A stretch of 64,000 nucleotides of DNA from Adiantum capillus-veneris (lineage: Eukaryota > Streptophyta > Polypodiopsida > Polypodiales > Pteridaceae), in assembly GCA_014529385.2 (NCBI GenBank), contig CM043957.1:86117881-86181880 (forward strand). The letters are read 5' to 3'. The notes under the pieces are model-generated. The model was not told the origin of the DNA. It saw only the letters and a list, made by a program, of their open reading frames with translations, and did no database searches. Position 1 is the first letter of the stretch, and every line of letters begins with the position of its first letter. Below, one piece after another: positions 43,945 through 55,599 of the stretch. Made by a program: the position numbers and the translations under genes.

Positions 43945-45068
43945 CACCGCACACTTCTTGACACCGTTGTCTTCCAAGCAAAAGCTTGAAGACACAGAGA
44001 GAGAATAATGCCCATGGATGACTCCTCTGGTGCATGCAAAGGAAGCAAGTAGACACTCATATGATCATTAGCAACATAGGTTAACTCGGTTTGATTCAAG
44101 CTTCAAAAGCTCCATAGAGCCAAAGGAGCCGAGCTAAAGTAGAGAAATGAGAAGCTTTGCAATGCATTTTACAAAAGAAATGACATGGAGAAAGGTCATA
44201 GAATCTGGGGCAATGAAGTCAACCAAATCTATTCATGGAAAATAGAGAGAAACAGTAATTGCAGATCATACTTATTAGGAAGAAACACATTCAAGACCGT
44301 TACCTTCTCAAGGGAAAGAGTCTTAATAGAGAAAGGACACCGCTATTGATGGTGGGTGTTCTACTTGGATCGGTTCCTCTTGACATCATGTTGGCTCTTG
44401 TGGGTCCTTGTTTGGAAGGTGGCACCTTGGTCACTAGGTGAATTTGTTGGATCCCCTATTAGACCCGAGAAAAGTTGGATCGTTGGAATGGGAATCATGG
44501 GATCAAGGTTCATTTTCATTCATTTCAAGGGTCGAGTTTAACCTACCCCTTGTCAAGATACATATTGTAATCAATCATCCGAAGGATAAATTTTAACCTA
44601 CTTTTAGTCAAGACATATCTTACCTAAAATTAGAAGTATTTAAAGATTTTTCAAAGTCTTATCCTTCTTTTAATCGATAAAATTCTTTTTTGTCCCCTTT
44701 GATTCTCTTAAGAAGGGAGTCCAAGACTTCCAAAATGAGCCCTCGACGGGATCAATTGTTGGCCTGTGCACTTTTGTATGTTTAGGTAGAATTTGTAACC
44801 TTAGTCATATAGTAATTTTTGACAAGGATGTGATTGGCAATTTGGCCTTTGCGCAAATGGGACAAGATCAATTTCTTTGAGCCAATCTCAAATCCTTTTG
44901 AGTGTGATTTGAGAAGGAAAATGCCACCTTTGAGGAGGTAATATCTTTATAAATTTGGAAGTTATAACTCTATTTTCTACAACTTGAAGGGATTTAGTTC
45001 CTTCTCATGAAAGTAATTTTGAAGGTTGGTTGGATAAAACAAGCGTAAAGGCCGGCTCATTCTGCACA
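43945..45068. repeat. paralogous segment B (LINE-free copy of the MOCOS-like gene's upstream region)
   Basis: Collinear with 24580-25195 and 25839-26235. Shares TAGCAACATAGGTTAACT, ACCGCTATTGATGGTGGGTG, ATTTGGCCTTTG and TTAGTTCCTTCTCATGAAAG. It contains no MOCOS-like coding sequence on its proximal side. Divergence is substantial, so the duplication is not recent. Confidence 0.88.
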
Positions 45069-48000
45069 CCACTCTAACATGTTCTACCATACCCATTTAG
45101 TATCACTGCAAGAGCCTTAATTTCTTTGTTGCACATGGCAAGAGGATCCTCTCCATCAGATCTTCATAGAGCTCAAGGATAATGAAGCTTGAATGTCCTC
45201 ATTCCGTGTACTACCGCATCATATCTTAAGGGAAAATGTAGTAGGTGGAGGCATCCTGAATGGCCTAGTATGAAAATTCACCCCCACAATCTCCAATTCT
45301 CAAGGTGCATGATTGGCAGAGGTAGACACCATGGTTTACCCTGTAGAGGCTAAGGTAGGAGAGAGGCAGAAAAAATCCAAGCAAGGAACTGTAGGCGGAA
45401 CAGAGTAGTAGTGGGGAAGAGAGGGGAGCAGACGGGGTGTGAGGGGTTTAAAGTATGCGTGCGTATAGCTAAGGGGTCATAATGCTCTTAAATGTGGCTT
45501 ACAAAATCGAGAGGGAGTGATCATTTAGCCAAGTTCCCTATAAAGGGTAAAGTCCCATGGGTCTCCATAAATGGACTACAAGCCAAGCACGCTATAGAAG
45601 GGTTCCATCCCGCGAGGGGTTTCCATAACCAAATGGTTATGCTTCAAGCTTTAAGGGAGGTAGGCCAGAGTAGTAAATGATAGACCACCCAGTGTGGAGT
45701 CCTATGCCATAGGGAAATACACAAGTCAACCCGGGGGGGGGGGGCGGTTGGGGGGGGGGGTGGGATTTATCAAATATTTGTTTTGGTTAGGAGGGTTTAG
45801 AATATAGGGTTTATTTAGAAACAGCTTGCTCAAGGCACAAGGTACCCACTATTAAAGTTATAGATGTGTATAGAAGCCTGATTCAAATCAAAGTTGTTGT
45901 GAATGTGAGTGTGTTCATCTTAATAAGCTATAAATATGAGGCGAGGGTTGCTTTGGCCCCTCACTTAGCCTTGTTTGTGTATTGGGTGTGTATGTGAAAG
46001 TGAAGAATGAGGGATTTACCACTTGCTTACTGTGGAATTATGGAGTGAGTTGAGCATGGAAATGTTTCTCAAGTTCGTGCCTTGCTTGATTGGCTTTGTT
46101 TTTCAAATTTACATGGCAATCGTGTATTTTATGTACTCTACACTTGTCTCAAAATGGTTTTTTTAATTTTTCATCCTAGTAAAGAGCTTTGTGGTGAGCG
46201 GTACCAAGATGGGCAATGTCTAGCAAGTTATTTTCTGAACATAAAATGGTTTTCTGCATCATACTCGGTATTCTAGGAAGGGGACTTTTGCCCATTGGGT
46301 TGGGTTTTACAATTGACATTGTTCTATGCGCATGCATTGAGGGTTTTTTTTTTCTAAATCAGCACCTTCTGCACTACACCGGGTCTGGTAATTTCTTGCA
46401 ATAACCTGTGCATAACATCACATACCCTGGTCGGGGTCTTGCTTCCCATATGTTGCACCCGGTGGGGTGCAAAAACTCTTGCTAGAAATATTATGACACA
46501 TTCAACACAGACTATGACTTGGTTCTTTCAGCTTGATAACATTGTCTGGATTTTATGCAACTGCGTATTGTTTTTAGTATTATGCTATATAGATGGCGAT
46601 TAAACTTTAAAATGGTTGTTTTTCACACAGAGGTTGCATACCACCTTGGTTTTTTTTTGGGTTTTTTCTGACATGGAAGGTTGGGATACTGGGTTTTTTT
46701 GTTGGTTTAAAAAAAGAGAAAGGGAGGTGGGGATGATACCGCGTGCACTTGTTTGGTCTCATTGTTTTTTTGAAATGATTAGGCAGAATATTGGCCCCAT
46801 CTCTGGTCTAGATTTCTCCATGCACTATTTAATATGGTAATGCATGGTTGGTGTTCAAAGTTGAAGTATTGAATCCGTGGGTGTAAGAATTACAGAACTG
46901 ACATTATTTTTTAATTATCCCTCTACTAGATAGCTATCTGGAATTGTGTCTTTCAAATAAGTTGACAAGTTTATTTTAGTTGCTTGTGTGGCATCATAGA
47001 GAGTGCTTTCTCTAAGGATGGATTTTACAAAAACATTTTTAGTTCATGGCACCATTAGAATCATTCAAGAATCAAGACATTCAAAAGTGCAATATACATA
47101 GTCGAAGGATTGGTGTGAAGATACAAAATGATTTGGGACAAAACTGGGTATAAAACGCTTGGATTAGAAGGGGCTGTTTTCCTTTAAATTGGAATTTTAT
47201 GTATATAAATAGCTATTTAAAGTCTTAAAAAATTGGGGTATATAATAATCTACAAAAATTCACTTGTTTCTTAAAAGAGTGTTGACCTTTTTTATTACAA
47301 GTTTAAAAAGAACTTAAAAAGAACAAAAAACAAGCCTTATCTTTGCAAAAATAGGAATTCAAGATATCTTTTAACAATGGTTTTAAGTTAAAAAGGTTGT
47401 AGGATGGACATGGATAACAACTGGTAAGGTCTATTGACACTTGTACAACATATTCAAGGATAACATATCTATTGTCTTGTTTGCAAGGTAGGTGAGGACT
47501 CTATCCTATCTTGGATTTTTTTTGGCTTAGTTGTTGTCTCTCACTAATGTACCAGATTCTTGTCACGTTATAGAACAATCAGTACAGATTACCCCATGTA
47601 TAAATCGCTTAGAATGAGACCTCATTCTTATATCTATGTACAAAAATAATTAAAGGACTGAGTTGTTTTTGTGCTACCCCTTGTCACCTGTCTAAAGCTA
47701 GTTGTCTTTTGAGCTATTATGTTCTTTTGTGTATATGCGTTGATTTAAAATAGCAACCCACACATCCTACATGCAGGGCTCTCCCAATTTTTTGGGGGAA
47801 CTGAGACACTGGCTTTAGAGATTTTGTTGGACTATAGAGCTATGTTGGACCCCCGGGGGATTCACTCTCTATATAAACCGGGACGCCACGTGCGAGAGGA
47901 AAAATTTGATAAAACCCCTATATACGACTCATATTAGGGAATACGACGCCCCTTTCTACACTTATATGACAATCAATGCAAAAAATCATCATACCCCTAT

Positions 48001-48686
48001 CTTACATATAAAATTTAGGTCTCACATGATCTAACTGAGTAAAACTAGTCAAAGAGTGTGTAGCATAGTGACTGGCAACGTACTAAAGAACCACTTATGT
48101 TGATAACTAGATGTACTCTCAATGTGTCTTAGTTTGACTTTCAAACTATGTACCCGTTCAACTTGCACTCTAGCTACTCGTCCAATTTCGCCCCATCTAA
48201 ATTACTTAAAAAACATGGTCATATAGTTGTGTTAGGTTCTTCGTGTAAATTTGTATCTATACAAACTCTTTATAGCTTTCATCCCTCAACAAATGAACTA
48301 TAATCACAAAACAAACAATTAATACAAAGCAGTGTTAGTTCTTGCATGGATCTTTGTAGCTATTGACTCAAAAGTTCAAGGGCAGTCTCTTTTGGAAAGC
48401 AATGATTTCGAAACACAAAAACTTCCTCTCATTTTTTCATTTTCTCACCCCCCCCCCCCCCTCCCAACTAATAAATATGATACCCCCTCCCTTATTTTTA
48501 AGCTAAGGAGATAAATTATTGGGGGTCTGCCCCTAACTTATACACTTATGTAACTTGTAAAAAACCCCCCCTCCCTTGCACTTATGTGGTGCGATAATTT
48601 TTCCATGGTGAATCCCCCGGGGTAGGACCCATTGCCTATAGTTCCTATTTAGTTGGTTGGTGCTAGGTGGTCCCTCTTAGACTATA
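45069..48686. other. long stretch without recognisable genes
   Basis: Contains an interrupted poly-G run (about 45731-45761), AT-rich DNA (46600-47770) and a terminal-inverted-repeat-like pair (47847-48631). Small frames such as 45492-45680 or 46616-46840 have no family features. Confidence 0.5.
47847..48631. repeat. possible TIR-bounded unit (CCCCGGGGGATTCAC)
   Basis: ACCCCCGGGGGATTCAC at the left and its complement (GTGAATCCCCCGGGGTAGG) at the right bound about 785 bp without coding capacity. Only the outer 15-20 bp are complementary. No clear target duplication. Could be a decayed DNA transposon. Confidence 0.35.
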
Positions 48687-48691
48687 GTTGC

Positions 48692-48929
48692 TGTGCGCTC
48701 CTTGCCGCACTGTCGAAGCAAGGGACTTTCCGTTACACCGTGTGCGAGCCATAGACGGCTCCAAGCACACAGCTAGCTTAATTAGTAAGCTCAAAAGAGG
48801 GCAATGGTGTGTCACTCACCGCTCTATGCTCCTGCCGTGGAGGATTCCTCGCCGCGAAGAAGAAGGAGACGCCGCTACGTCGTGCTCAACCGCTTCACCG
48901 CCGTCGTGCCACCGCAATGCTTGATCGCA

Positions 48930-48978
<49 letters not shown>

Positions 48979-49287
48979 ACACACAAGGAGATGAAGAAGA
49001 AGAAGATGGAGATGGAGATGGAGCAAGAGCACTCTTCTATTGCACAAATGAGAGAATGAGTGAATTTTAGGTTTAGTTGGCTTTTATATGAGCTCACCCC
49101 ATTCACACTTGGGCGCCCATGCTTAGCCAACTAATCCCTTGAATGTCCCAGTTAGAGTGCGCCTCTCATCGGCGATCACTCTTACCCTTTTCCTATTGGT
49201 CCGACAAGCCCGGTACCTGACTCTACCAAATACATAATACACGTCCATCGTAGGTGATGGGGTGTCCGTGAGCCGTGAGGGTTAACA
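48692..49287 (-). repeat. TatNA 3' LTR
   Basis: 596 bp, with CT/CA microsatellites at about 48931-48985 and a purine-rich GAAGAAGAAGAAG block. Differs from the other LTR at only a few sites and in microsatellite length. Confidence 0.95.
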
Positions 49288-50659
49288 TGCCCCCCTTCCT
49301 GATGTAGATTCCGTCCTCAGAAGCTATTGAGTTGAAGCTCGTTCGTCAAGGTGGAAGAGCACTTGAGACGAATGTCCTTAGCCTTCTTCAGTCACTGCAA
49401 AATCAAACAACATTGGCACAGTAATTGCATTCTCATAAGTGATTAAAAAGCATATGCAGTTTTAGGTAGACAAATTGATTGGTAAAAGAATTTCAGACAA
49501 TTTGTCATCAATAAACATTAAATTGCAATGTAATCAAATGCATAAACAGATGTAAAGGTAAAAAATTAAACAAGTCTGGGGTCGCTAATTCGACGGTCGA
49601 AAGGCACTAGAGATCGAATATTAATACCATGGGTAAGCTTGTTAATTTTCTGTGGTCAATTAAGTTGTTTAATCGCGAGAGCCAAGTATTCATGTTCGAG
49701 GGCTGACTAGAGGCTATATCTAGAAGACCTTATAGTTAAGCTACCATAAAAGGAATTTCTCATGAAATCATCGCCTGACTGATTACTTTTTCTTTGACCC
49801 CCCAAAGTCTTTTCACAGTGATTCAATTTTGATGTGTGTGCTTATTTTGTATGCCTTGGGTTTTTTGCTTTTCAAGTAAAAGCGCCCATACTGGGAACCT
49901 CTAGGGCTCTAGTACCATAGGCAATACATGTGAGTGAAGTACCAAATCAAGCTGAGATTTCTCTTCCAGCTTAAGATTTTACAGTGTGGCACTTTGATTT
50001 TTTGTTTGTTCATTTTCAGCATTTTAATTTTGTAACTTTGGGGGGTCATATAACACTGATACACCTCCCCAGGCTCCTCACACTAGTAAACTCCCTTTAT
50101 AATACTTAAGCTAAAGGTCAATAGGATCAAGCCCACTAGAAATCCCTAGACATTTCACACAATGCTGCCTAAATCGGATTAAGAACCTAAGTAACCATTA
50201 ATTATTAGGAAGGCATTCCCCATGGTATTAAGAGAAGATTTCTAACACCTAACTTGGTCAAACTAGTTTGTCGGACTGCTTGATTTTTAAACCTAGACAA
50301 GTGATTATGACAAAAAATTACATTGAATTAAATGTTTGATACTAAGCAAATGCGGTGAATATTAGGCTACCAATCACAATTAAAGCTGACAATCATAGAT
50401 GCAAAAAAGATAAGGGGCAATGCTAATGGACAAGAAACACCTGTTTGTGTCGATGGTCGTGCTTGATTTGAAGAGTGAGTCGAGATAAAGATTCCATGAA
50501 GGTCCAAATCCTACCAATAGCAACACGCTCCTGTACACACTAGGAAACAAAAGGAATACCTCCAGGAGGCACATTAGTGGAAAAAGGTACCAACACTTAT
50601 TGAACACAACAAAAAACATAAGGAACCCTAACCTAATTATTTTCACTCCCCCTAGAGAG
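49288..50659 (-). other. TatNA 3' untranslated region with polypurine tract
   Basis: The minus-strand polypurine tract AGGAAGGGGGGCA lies at 49288-49300 against the LTR. The remaining 1.3 kb has no supported coding sequence. Small frames at 50380-50646 are hydrophobic and unrecognised. Confidence 0.6.
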
Positions 50660-51118
50660 TCAAGGGAATAGGATATTGTAGAGGTTGGGGGGAAACCCTA
50701 AGGCTAAACCCCTATCCTCGTCGTCGAGATAAACAAAGTCATCATCCATGAGACCATATGTGCCATCCGTGTAGTCGTGTAAATTTTCTTCTTCATCATA
50801 GGTGCCCATGTTTACTAAGAAGGTCACTAGACGCCTATAGTCATCTTGGTCAAAAGGGTAGGCTTGTGCAATGGGAGAAACGCTCTCTACTAAGTATGGA
50901 TCAGACGTGGTCAAGAGACGTATCAGCCATTCTAACTCCTCAAAATTCCTCTCACATGCTAGCGTACCTATCAAATCCCATTCACATGCAAGCACTGGAA
51001 AGACTATGTGAAATATTTGTGAAAAGTAACGAGGGTACCTCTCACCCAAGGCAGGAGTGGATGACTCTAGCGTACTAGCCATATCTGTACATGCAAATAG
51101 ATGATGGTTAGAGTGCAA
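50660..51118 (-). CDS. TatNA ORF-C, unknown acidic protein
   Basis: Open frame of 152 codons. A second Met (MASTLESSTPALGERYPRYF) at 51082 may be the real start, giving 140 residues. Predicted features: an N-terminal, probably helical part (RYFSQIFHIVFPVLACEWDL, FEELEWLIRLLTT) and a strongly acidic C-terminus (YDEEENLHDY, MDDDFVYLDDEDRG). No family recognised; not RT, protease or integrase. It overlaps the end of the preceding ORF in another frame. It may be part of the element's structural protein or an extra ORF. Its intactness in a young element suggests it was recently under selection, but this is inference. Confidence 0.45.
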   Translation of the reverse strand: MHSNHHLFACTDMASTLESSTPALGERYPRYFSQIFHIVFPVLACEWDLIGTLACERNFEELEWLIRLLTTSDPYLVESVSPIAQAYPFDQDDYRRLVTFLVNMGTYDEEENLHDYTDGTYGLMDDDFVYLDDEDRGLALGFPPNLYNILFP

Positions 51119-52562
51119 ATATTACAAGGGTCGTGTTGTTGTGCATAATTTGTTTTTATGATTTGTGTTATGGCTCTTGTGCATAATTTGTTTTTATGAT
51201 TTGTATAAGAGCTTGGATAATTCCATTGTGGATTGTAAGCTCTTGGAATAATCGGAGGTGTAGGAGCTACATGAGGCTGAGGTACGACAGGTGCACATGA
51301 TTGATACATACATGTAGGTATAGTTGGGGGCACTGTGCTACTAGGCATCGGCGCAGTGTTAACAAATGAACTCCATGGTGTACTTCTTGTCATGCTCACA
51401 ATTGGGATATGCATGGTAGCCGTAGTGTCATTAAGAGAAAGATGAGCTAGATCTGGGAAGGTAAAGGTGCCACTTGTGGGCTCAGATTGTACTGAGGCTC
51501 TTGGCGAAACAACATATGGAGGATCAATGGGGCTCAATGAGGGAGTCTCCATTTGTGACAGGGTTGGTTGGTCGGCCTTTCCCGTATCCAAGAATCTCAT
51601 TAGGCCTGTTGAAGGCATGTTGATCCCTGTGTTCTGTCTTTCTAACTCGACAATCCTATGGAGGACATCACAGACTTTCTGTTGTTGCTCATCTATGCTA
51701 GTAGCACCCGATGTGGATTGTAGAACATCTAACCAACCCACATGATAGGTGTGTCCTGTGTACCGATCAGTTAAAGCTTCTGCTTGTAGGTCATACTCCC
51801 AATTTTTGTTTAGGAATATCCCATCTAGGCCTGGCGTGGTGAAGGTTTCCCTCAAGGTGGAAGCATTATTGCTCCCCCCTCCGTGACTGCTACCTTGGGA
51901 GCACTCGGTTGCTCGGCTGGCATGATTGTTGTCATAGGAGCCTTTGCTTTCAGGGTTCGACTTTGTTCTAGCCTTCGTAGGTTCTCAATTTCCCTCTCCC
52001 TTGTTGCTTGCATATAGCGTTCGATCTCTTGTACTTCGGCAAGACTCCTACCATCGGGTAGTAGAACCTCAGAGGGAGATAGTCCTAAAGGATCAGGAGG
52101 TGCAGTGGATAGAACATTCACATGCACACTCTCAAGAAGAATAGGGTCTGTTTTAGGCATGAATGACGAATTTACTTCCCCACTCCCTTCATTTATTTCA
52201 TTAACTGCATGTTCGGAGCGAGTAGCTCTACTAAGGGTCTCTTTTAAGCGGCTAAACACGCTGGACCCGGGCCGTGGGCCCATTGCATGCATGTCTTGAC
52301 TTGAACTATCAGGGTTTGGTGTAGGATACCCCTCCATGACTTCGTAGTCAGAGGAAGAATCACTAGACGTGATATGAGGATCTTGGGTCGCGCTACCTTG
52401 AGTCCCGGCCGAAGGTCCAGAACCTAGGGTGGAGGAATAACGGGTGCCCGCGTAAATGGAGGCACTACCAATATGCTCGTGCTCTAACACTCGTCTAGAG
52501 CATAGGTTCATATGACTTGGATCCCATAGAAGTGTCAGTGAGGGCCTGTGAAGGCTGCTCAC
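51067..52562 (-). CDS. TatNA ORF-A/B, possible gag-like protein split by a frameshift
   Basis: ORF-A (52562-51852) starts MSSLHRPSLTLLWDPSH, is Ser/Pro-rich and has a charged helix (LAEVQEIERYMQATREREIE, NLRRLEQSRTLKA). It stops at TGA 51852. The other frame is open from about 51910 across this point (SSSHGGGSNNASTLRETF) and continues as ORF-B to 51067 (NKNWEYDLQAEALTDRYTG, a helix DEQQQKVCDVLHRIVELERQ, then a Ser/Thr/Pro-rich tail). A run of six G's at about 51873-51878 lies in the overlap, so a single-base indel or programmed shift could join them into a protein of about 500 residues. The position directly after the PBS is where gag belongs, but I see no capsid or zinc-knuckle motif. Confidence 0.45.
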
Positions 52563-53544
52563 CTAGTAATTTTGGGTGTTTTGCAACCCAAGTCTTTTCT
52601 TATTTATTTATTTTTTGATTTTTTGGTCCTTTTTTTCTGACCCAGCTATAGAATAGAACGTATGATAGCTCAAAACGAGCGTCTCGGTTAGAGGGACGTG
52701 TTGTGCTTTACAGCCCTCCGTTTGGTCACTTTATGTCATCGGAATCCCTAAAACCGTCAATTTCTAGTAGGGAACTAGGCCCAAATTAGAAAGTCTAAGG
52801 GTGCAAGTGGGAAGAGAAGGGAGGAGAGTGGAGGACTTGCCCCACATGCTCTCATTCCCTCTTGAAGGGGTAGGGTATATATATAAGAGTGAGTTTAGTA
52901 TATATCATAGGATTGAGGCTTGGGCTTGGGCTAGGGGAAATGATCCCGATCCCGATCAAAATTTTAGTGTAGCCCCCCAGTCATTCACGCTTAATATTTT
53001 CGGTTTTTTTTTTTTTAATATATTTTTTTTTTGGGCGACGACCCCGCACGGTTTTGGGTGACCCTTTCTTGGCCACACACACTGTCACCTACCTAACCTC
53101 CCAGTCAACAGCTCACAACTCACTACCTTATCTACTGACTAACAGTGCTGCTAACCACTAACTAATCTACTAACTAATCTGTTAACTGCTTACTGACAGT
53201 GAGCTAACTGTCCACCTACTTCCTCTCTCGCTACCTTACTGTGCAAAGACTGTGTGCAGGTAAACCTTGACAGAAAACTGTGTACACACTGTGTGCAACA
53301 GAAATTGCTAACTGCCTTCCTACTTATTCATTCACTGCAAACAAGCTAACGACTACTAATTGTGCAAAGACTGTGTGCAAACAGAAAACACAACATTATG
53401 CAGAAATCACAGAACTTGCAGACAATACAGAAATTAACAACTTGCAGAAAAACAACTCATTCCTCTTCCTCTTCCTCTTCTTTCCTACTACAAACAACTC
53501 ATAGGAGAAGCACAAAGTGCCTCTTGGGCTTAGTGCAGGGCGAT
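52563..53544 (-). other. TatNA 5' leader
   Basis: Untranslated leader between the PBS and the first ORF. Contains oligo-T/A stretches (about 53005-53030) and simple CTAACT/CTACT-rich sequence. No gene is supported. Confidence 0.6.
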
Positions 53545-53562
53545 TCCCCGGCAACGGCGCCA
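53545..53562 (-). other. TatNA primer-binding site (tRNA-Asp type)
   Basis: The minus strand reads TGGCGCCGTTGCCGGGGA, the complement of the plant tRNA-Asp 3' end, 4 bases from the LTR. Confidence 0.93.
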
Positions 53563-53566
53563 AAAA

Positions 53567-53804
53567 TGTGCGCTCCTTGCCGCACTGTCGAAGCAAGTGA
53601 CTTGCCGTTACACCGTGTGCGAGCCATAGACGGCTCCAAGCACACAACTAGCTTAACTAGTAAGCTCAAAAGAGGGCAATGGTGTGTCACTCACCGCTCT
53701 ATGCTCCTGCCGTGGAGGATTCCTCGCCGCGAAGAAGAAGGAGACGCCGCTACGTCGTGCTCAACCGCTTCACCGCCGTCGTGCCACCGCAATGCTTGAT
53801 CGCA

Positions 53805-53844
<40 letters not shown>

Positions 53845-54158
53845 TACACACACACAAGGAGATGAAGAAGAAGAAGATGGAGATGGAGATGGAGCAAGAG
53901 CACTATTCTATTGCACAAATGTGAGAATGAGTGAATTTTAGGTTTAGTTGGATTTTATATGAGCTCACCCCATTCACACTTGGGCGCCCATGCTTAGCCA
54001 ACTAATCCCTTGAATGTCCCAGTTAGAGTGCGCCTCTCATCGGCGATCACTCTTACCCTTTTCCTATTGGTCCGACAAGCCCGGTACCTGACTCTACCAA
54101 ATACATAATACACGTCCGTCGTAGGTGATGGGGTGTCCGTGAGCCGTGAGGGTTAACA
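53567..54158 (-). repeat. TatNA 5' LTR
   Basis: 592 bp. On the plus strand starts TGTGCGCTCCTTGCCGCACT and ends GGGTTAACA, followed by ATTGC. Confidence 0.95.
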
Positions 54159-54539
54159 ATTGCCTTTTTGAGTTTGTCGATTTTAGGGTTGCAGGTTTAT
54201 CCACCTATACTAACCTTGATTTTATATAATCTTTCAAGAACACACTCAGTATAAAATGATTGCTCGCATGAGAGTCATCCGGGACCAGAGAAACATGCAA
54301 GGATTTTAGACCAGATTAGACTTTACCTTAAAGATCATCCCTGTAAAAAAACATGGGCCCTTAGATCTAAACCCTTTCTTTCTTGTAAGGCCAAAAGCAT
54401 TGTAATATCTTACCCTAAATAGTCTCTTTCCAGCTCTTCAAAACTTTTGTTACAGGCCTTATCCCTCCCCCAAGGTCTAGAGTTAACTTCTGAACCTCTC
54501 TCTGTCGAAACCTCCCTTGTCCTGTGATGTATAAGCATC

Positions 54540-54830
54540 TTGGAAGCATCACAAGTTCTCTATGAATCTGCCCTTGCTTCATACAAAAATTCTTCTATTT
54601 TACACATACTCTCTTTTAATGACTGGGTCAAAATCTTGGCTACTTTAGACAAGGATAGTAATGATGGTGTAGCTATGATCTCCCAATACATTGCCGAATT
54701 ACATGTACTTGCTATACAATACAACCAAGAGTTGGCTCAGTTCTCTTCTTCTGGGGTGGAACTGTCCAATTTTCTTAAGAAATTATGCGGCCTCAACCCA
54801 GCTTTTATTACTTCCAACGGCTCTTTATGA
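54540..54830 (+). CDS. unknown frame left of the Gypsy-3 LTR
   Basis: 96 codons, MEASQVLYESALASYKNSSI, with a helical, coiled-coil-like middle (AMISQYIAELHVLAIQYNQE) and an end FLKKLCGLNP. Its position just upstream of the probable LTR would suit the C-terminus of an extra 3' ORF of a neighbouring copy of the same element type, but this cannot be tested within the window. No family recognised. Confidence 0.25.
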   Translation: MEASQVLYESALASYKNSSILHILSFNDWVKILATLDKDSNDGVAMISQYIAELHVLAIQYNQELAQFSSSGVELSNFLKKLCGLNPAFITSNGSL

Positions 54831-55209
54831 TTGTACATGTGAGTAGTAGATGTTGAGTCAGGATTATCATCTTCTTCATATATGGTCTAGCGTCGTCGTC
54901 TAGAGTAGCGAGTCTATACACACATCAGGTCTACACCATCCTGGCACATCTGAGCCTCGACACCCCCATTGTACCTGTGAGTTCTGGTCTGGAGCTGAGT
55001 GTGCTACCACACCAAATTTTGTATCGGTTCTTTGAGATAGTTGAGTTCATATGTTCTGGTCTGTTGCTGTGTCTCTATATTGATCAATTGTTATTGATTG
55101 TTTCCTTTGTTTTCATTCTGTTTTGAGTGAGATGTCATGCACATTGCATTGAGAAGCACCCACTGTAGAGAGCACGACACACTATTCGCGCTAAAGGTGC
55201 TCTCATTTT

Positions 55210-55227
55210 TGGCACGCTCGGTGGGAC
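55210..55227 (+). other. Gypsy-3 primer-binding site (candidate)
   Basis: TGGCACGCTCGGTGGGAC starts a few bases after the LTR edge CTCA. It begins TGG like all tRNA-primed PBSs. The donor tRNA was not identified. Confidence 0.6.
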
Positions 55228-55599
55228 CTCAACTGAAGTCTCACTCAGGTGCAAATCGAGGAAGCTAGCTGGTTTTCACCTAGATTCACCTACTTTGCCT
55301 TGCATTGTGCAGCTGCTGGTCTGGCCCTCTCTCACCCTGGTCCAACCAGCTCTCGTCCTGGTCTAGGCCTTCCTCGTCCCTGGTCTAGTCCTTCCTTGTC
55401 CCTGGTCTAGTCCTTCCTTGTCCCTGATCCAGCTTGGTGGTCTAGTCATTTGCCTTGGTCTAGTAGAGTCTAGACTGTGTTCAACCAGTGTAAGGTCTTC
55501 TTGCCAAAAGCTTGGTTGGGTTTGTGGTTTCAGCATGACACATACAAGGTGGTCATTAGACCATCAAAGCGCAATACTAAGTCCTCTAAAGTACTAGAA

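Larger units (their letters stand above)
48692..54158 (-). mobile_element. TatNA: non-autonomous Tat/Athila-like LTR element with two ORF regions, no pol
   Basis: Two highly similar LTRs (48692-49287 and 53567-54158), each TGTGCGCTCC...GGTTAACA, are flanked by GTTGC and ATTGC (one mismatch in five). On the minus strand the right LTR is followed by an 18-nt primer-binding site TGGCGCCGTTGCCGGGGA, the tRNA-Asp complement used by Tat/Athila elements. The left LTR is preceded by the polypurine tract AGGAAGGGGGGCA. The 4.3-kb interior encodes gag-like or unknown ORFs only. No protease, RT or integrase is visible, so pol proteins must be supplied elsewhere. The near-identical LTRs imply a young insertion. 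Confidence 0.92.

Noticed and set aside
45492-46840. Small plus-strand frames as hypothetical genes
   Set aside because: Short, AT-driven, without homologous motif or neighbouring signals.
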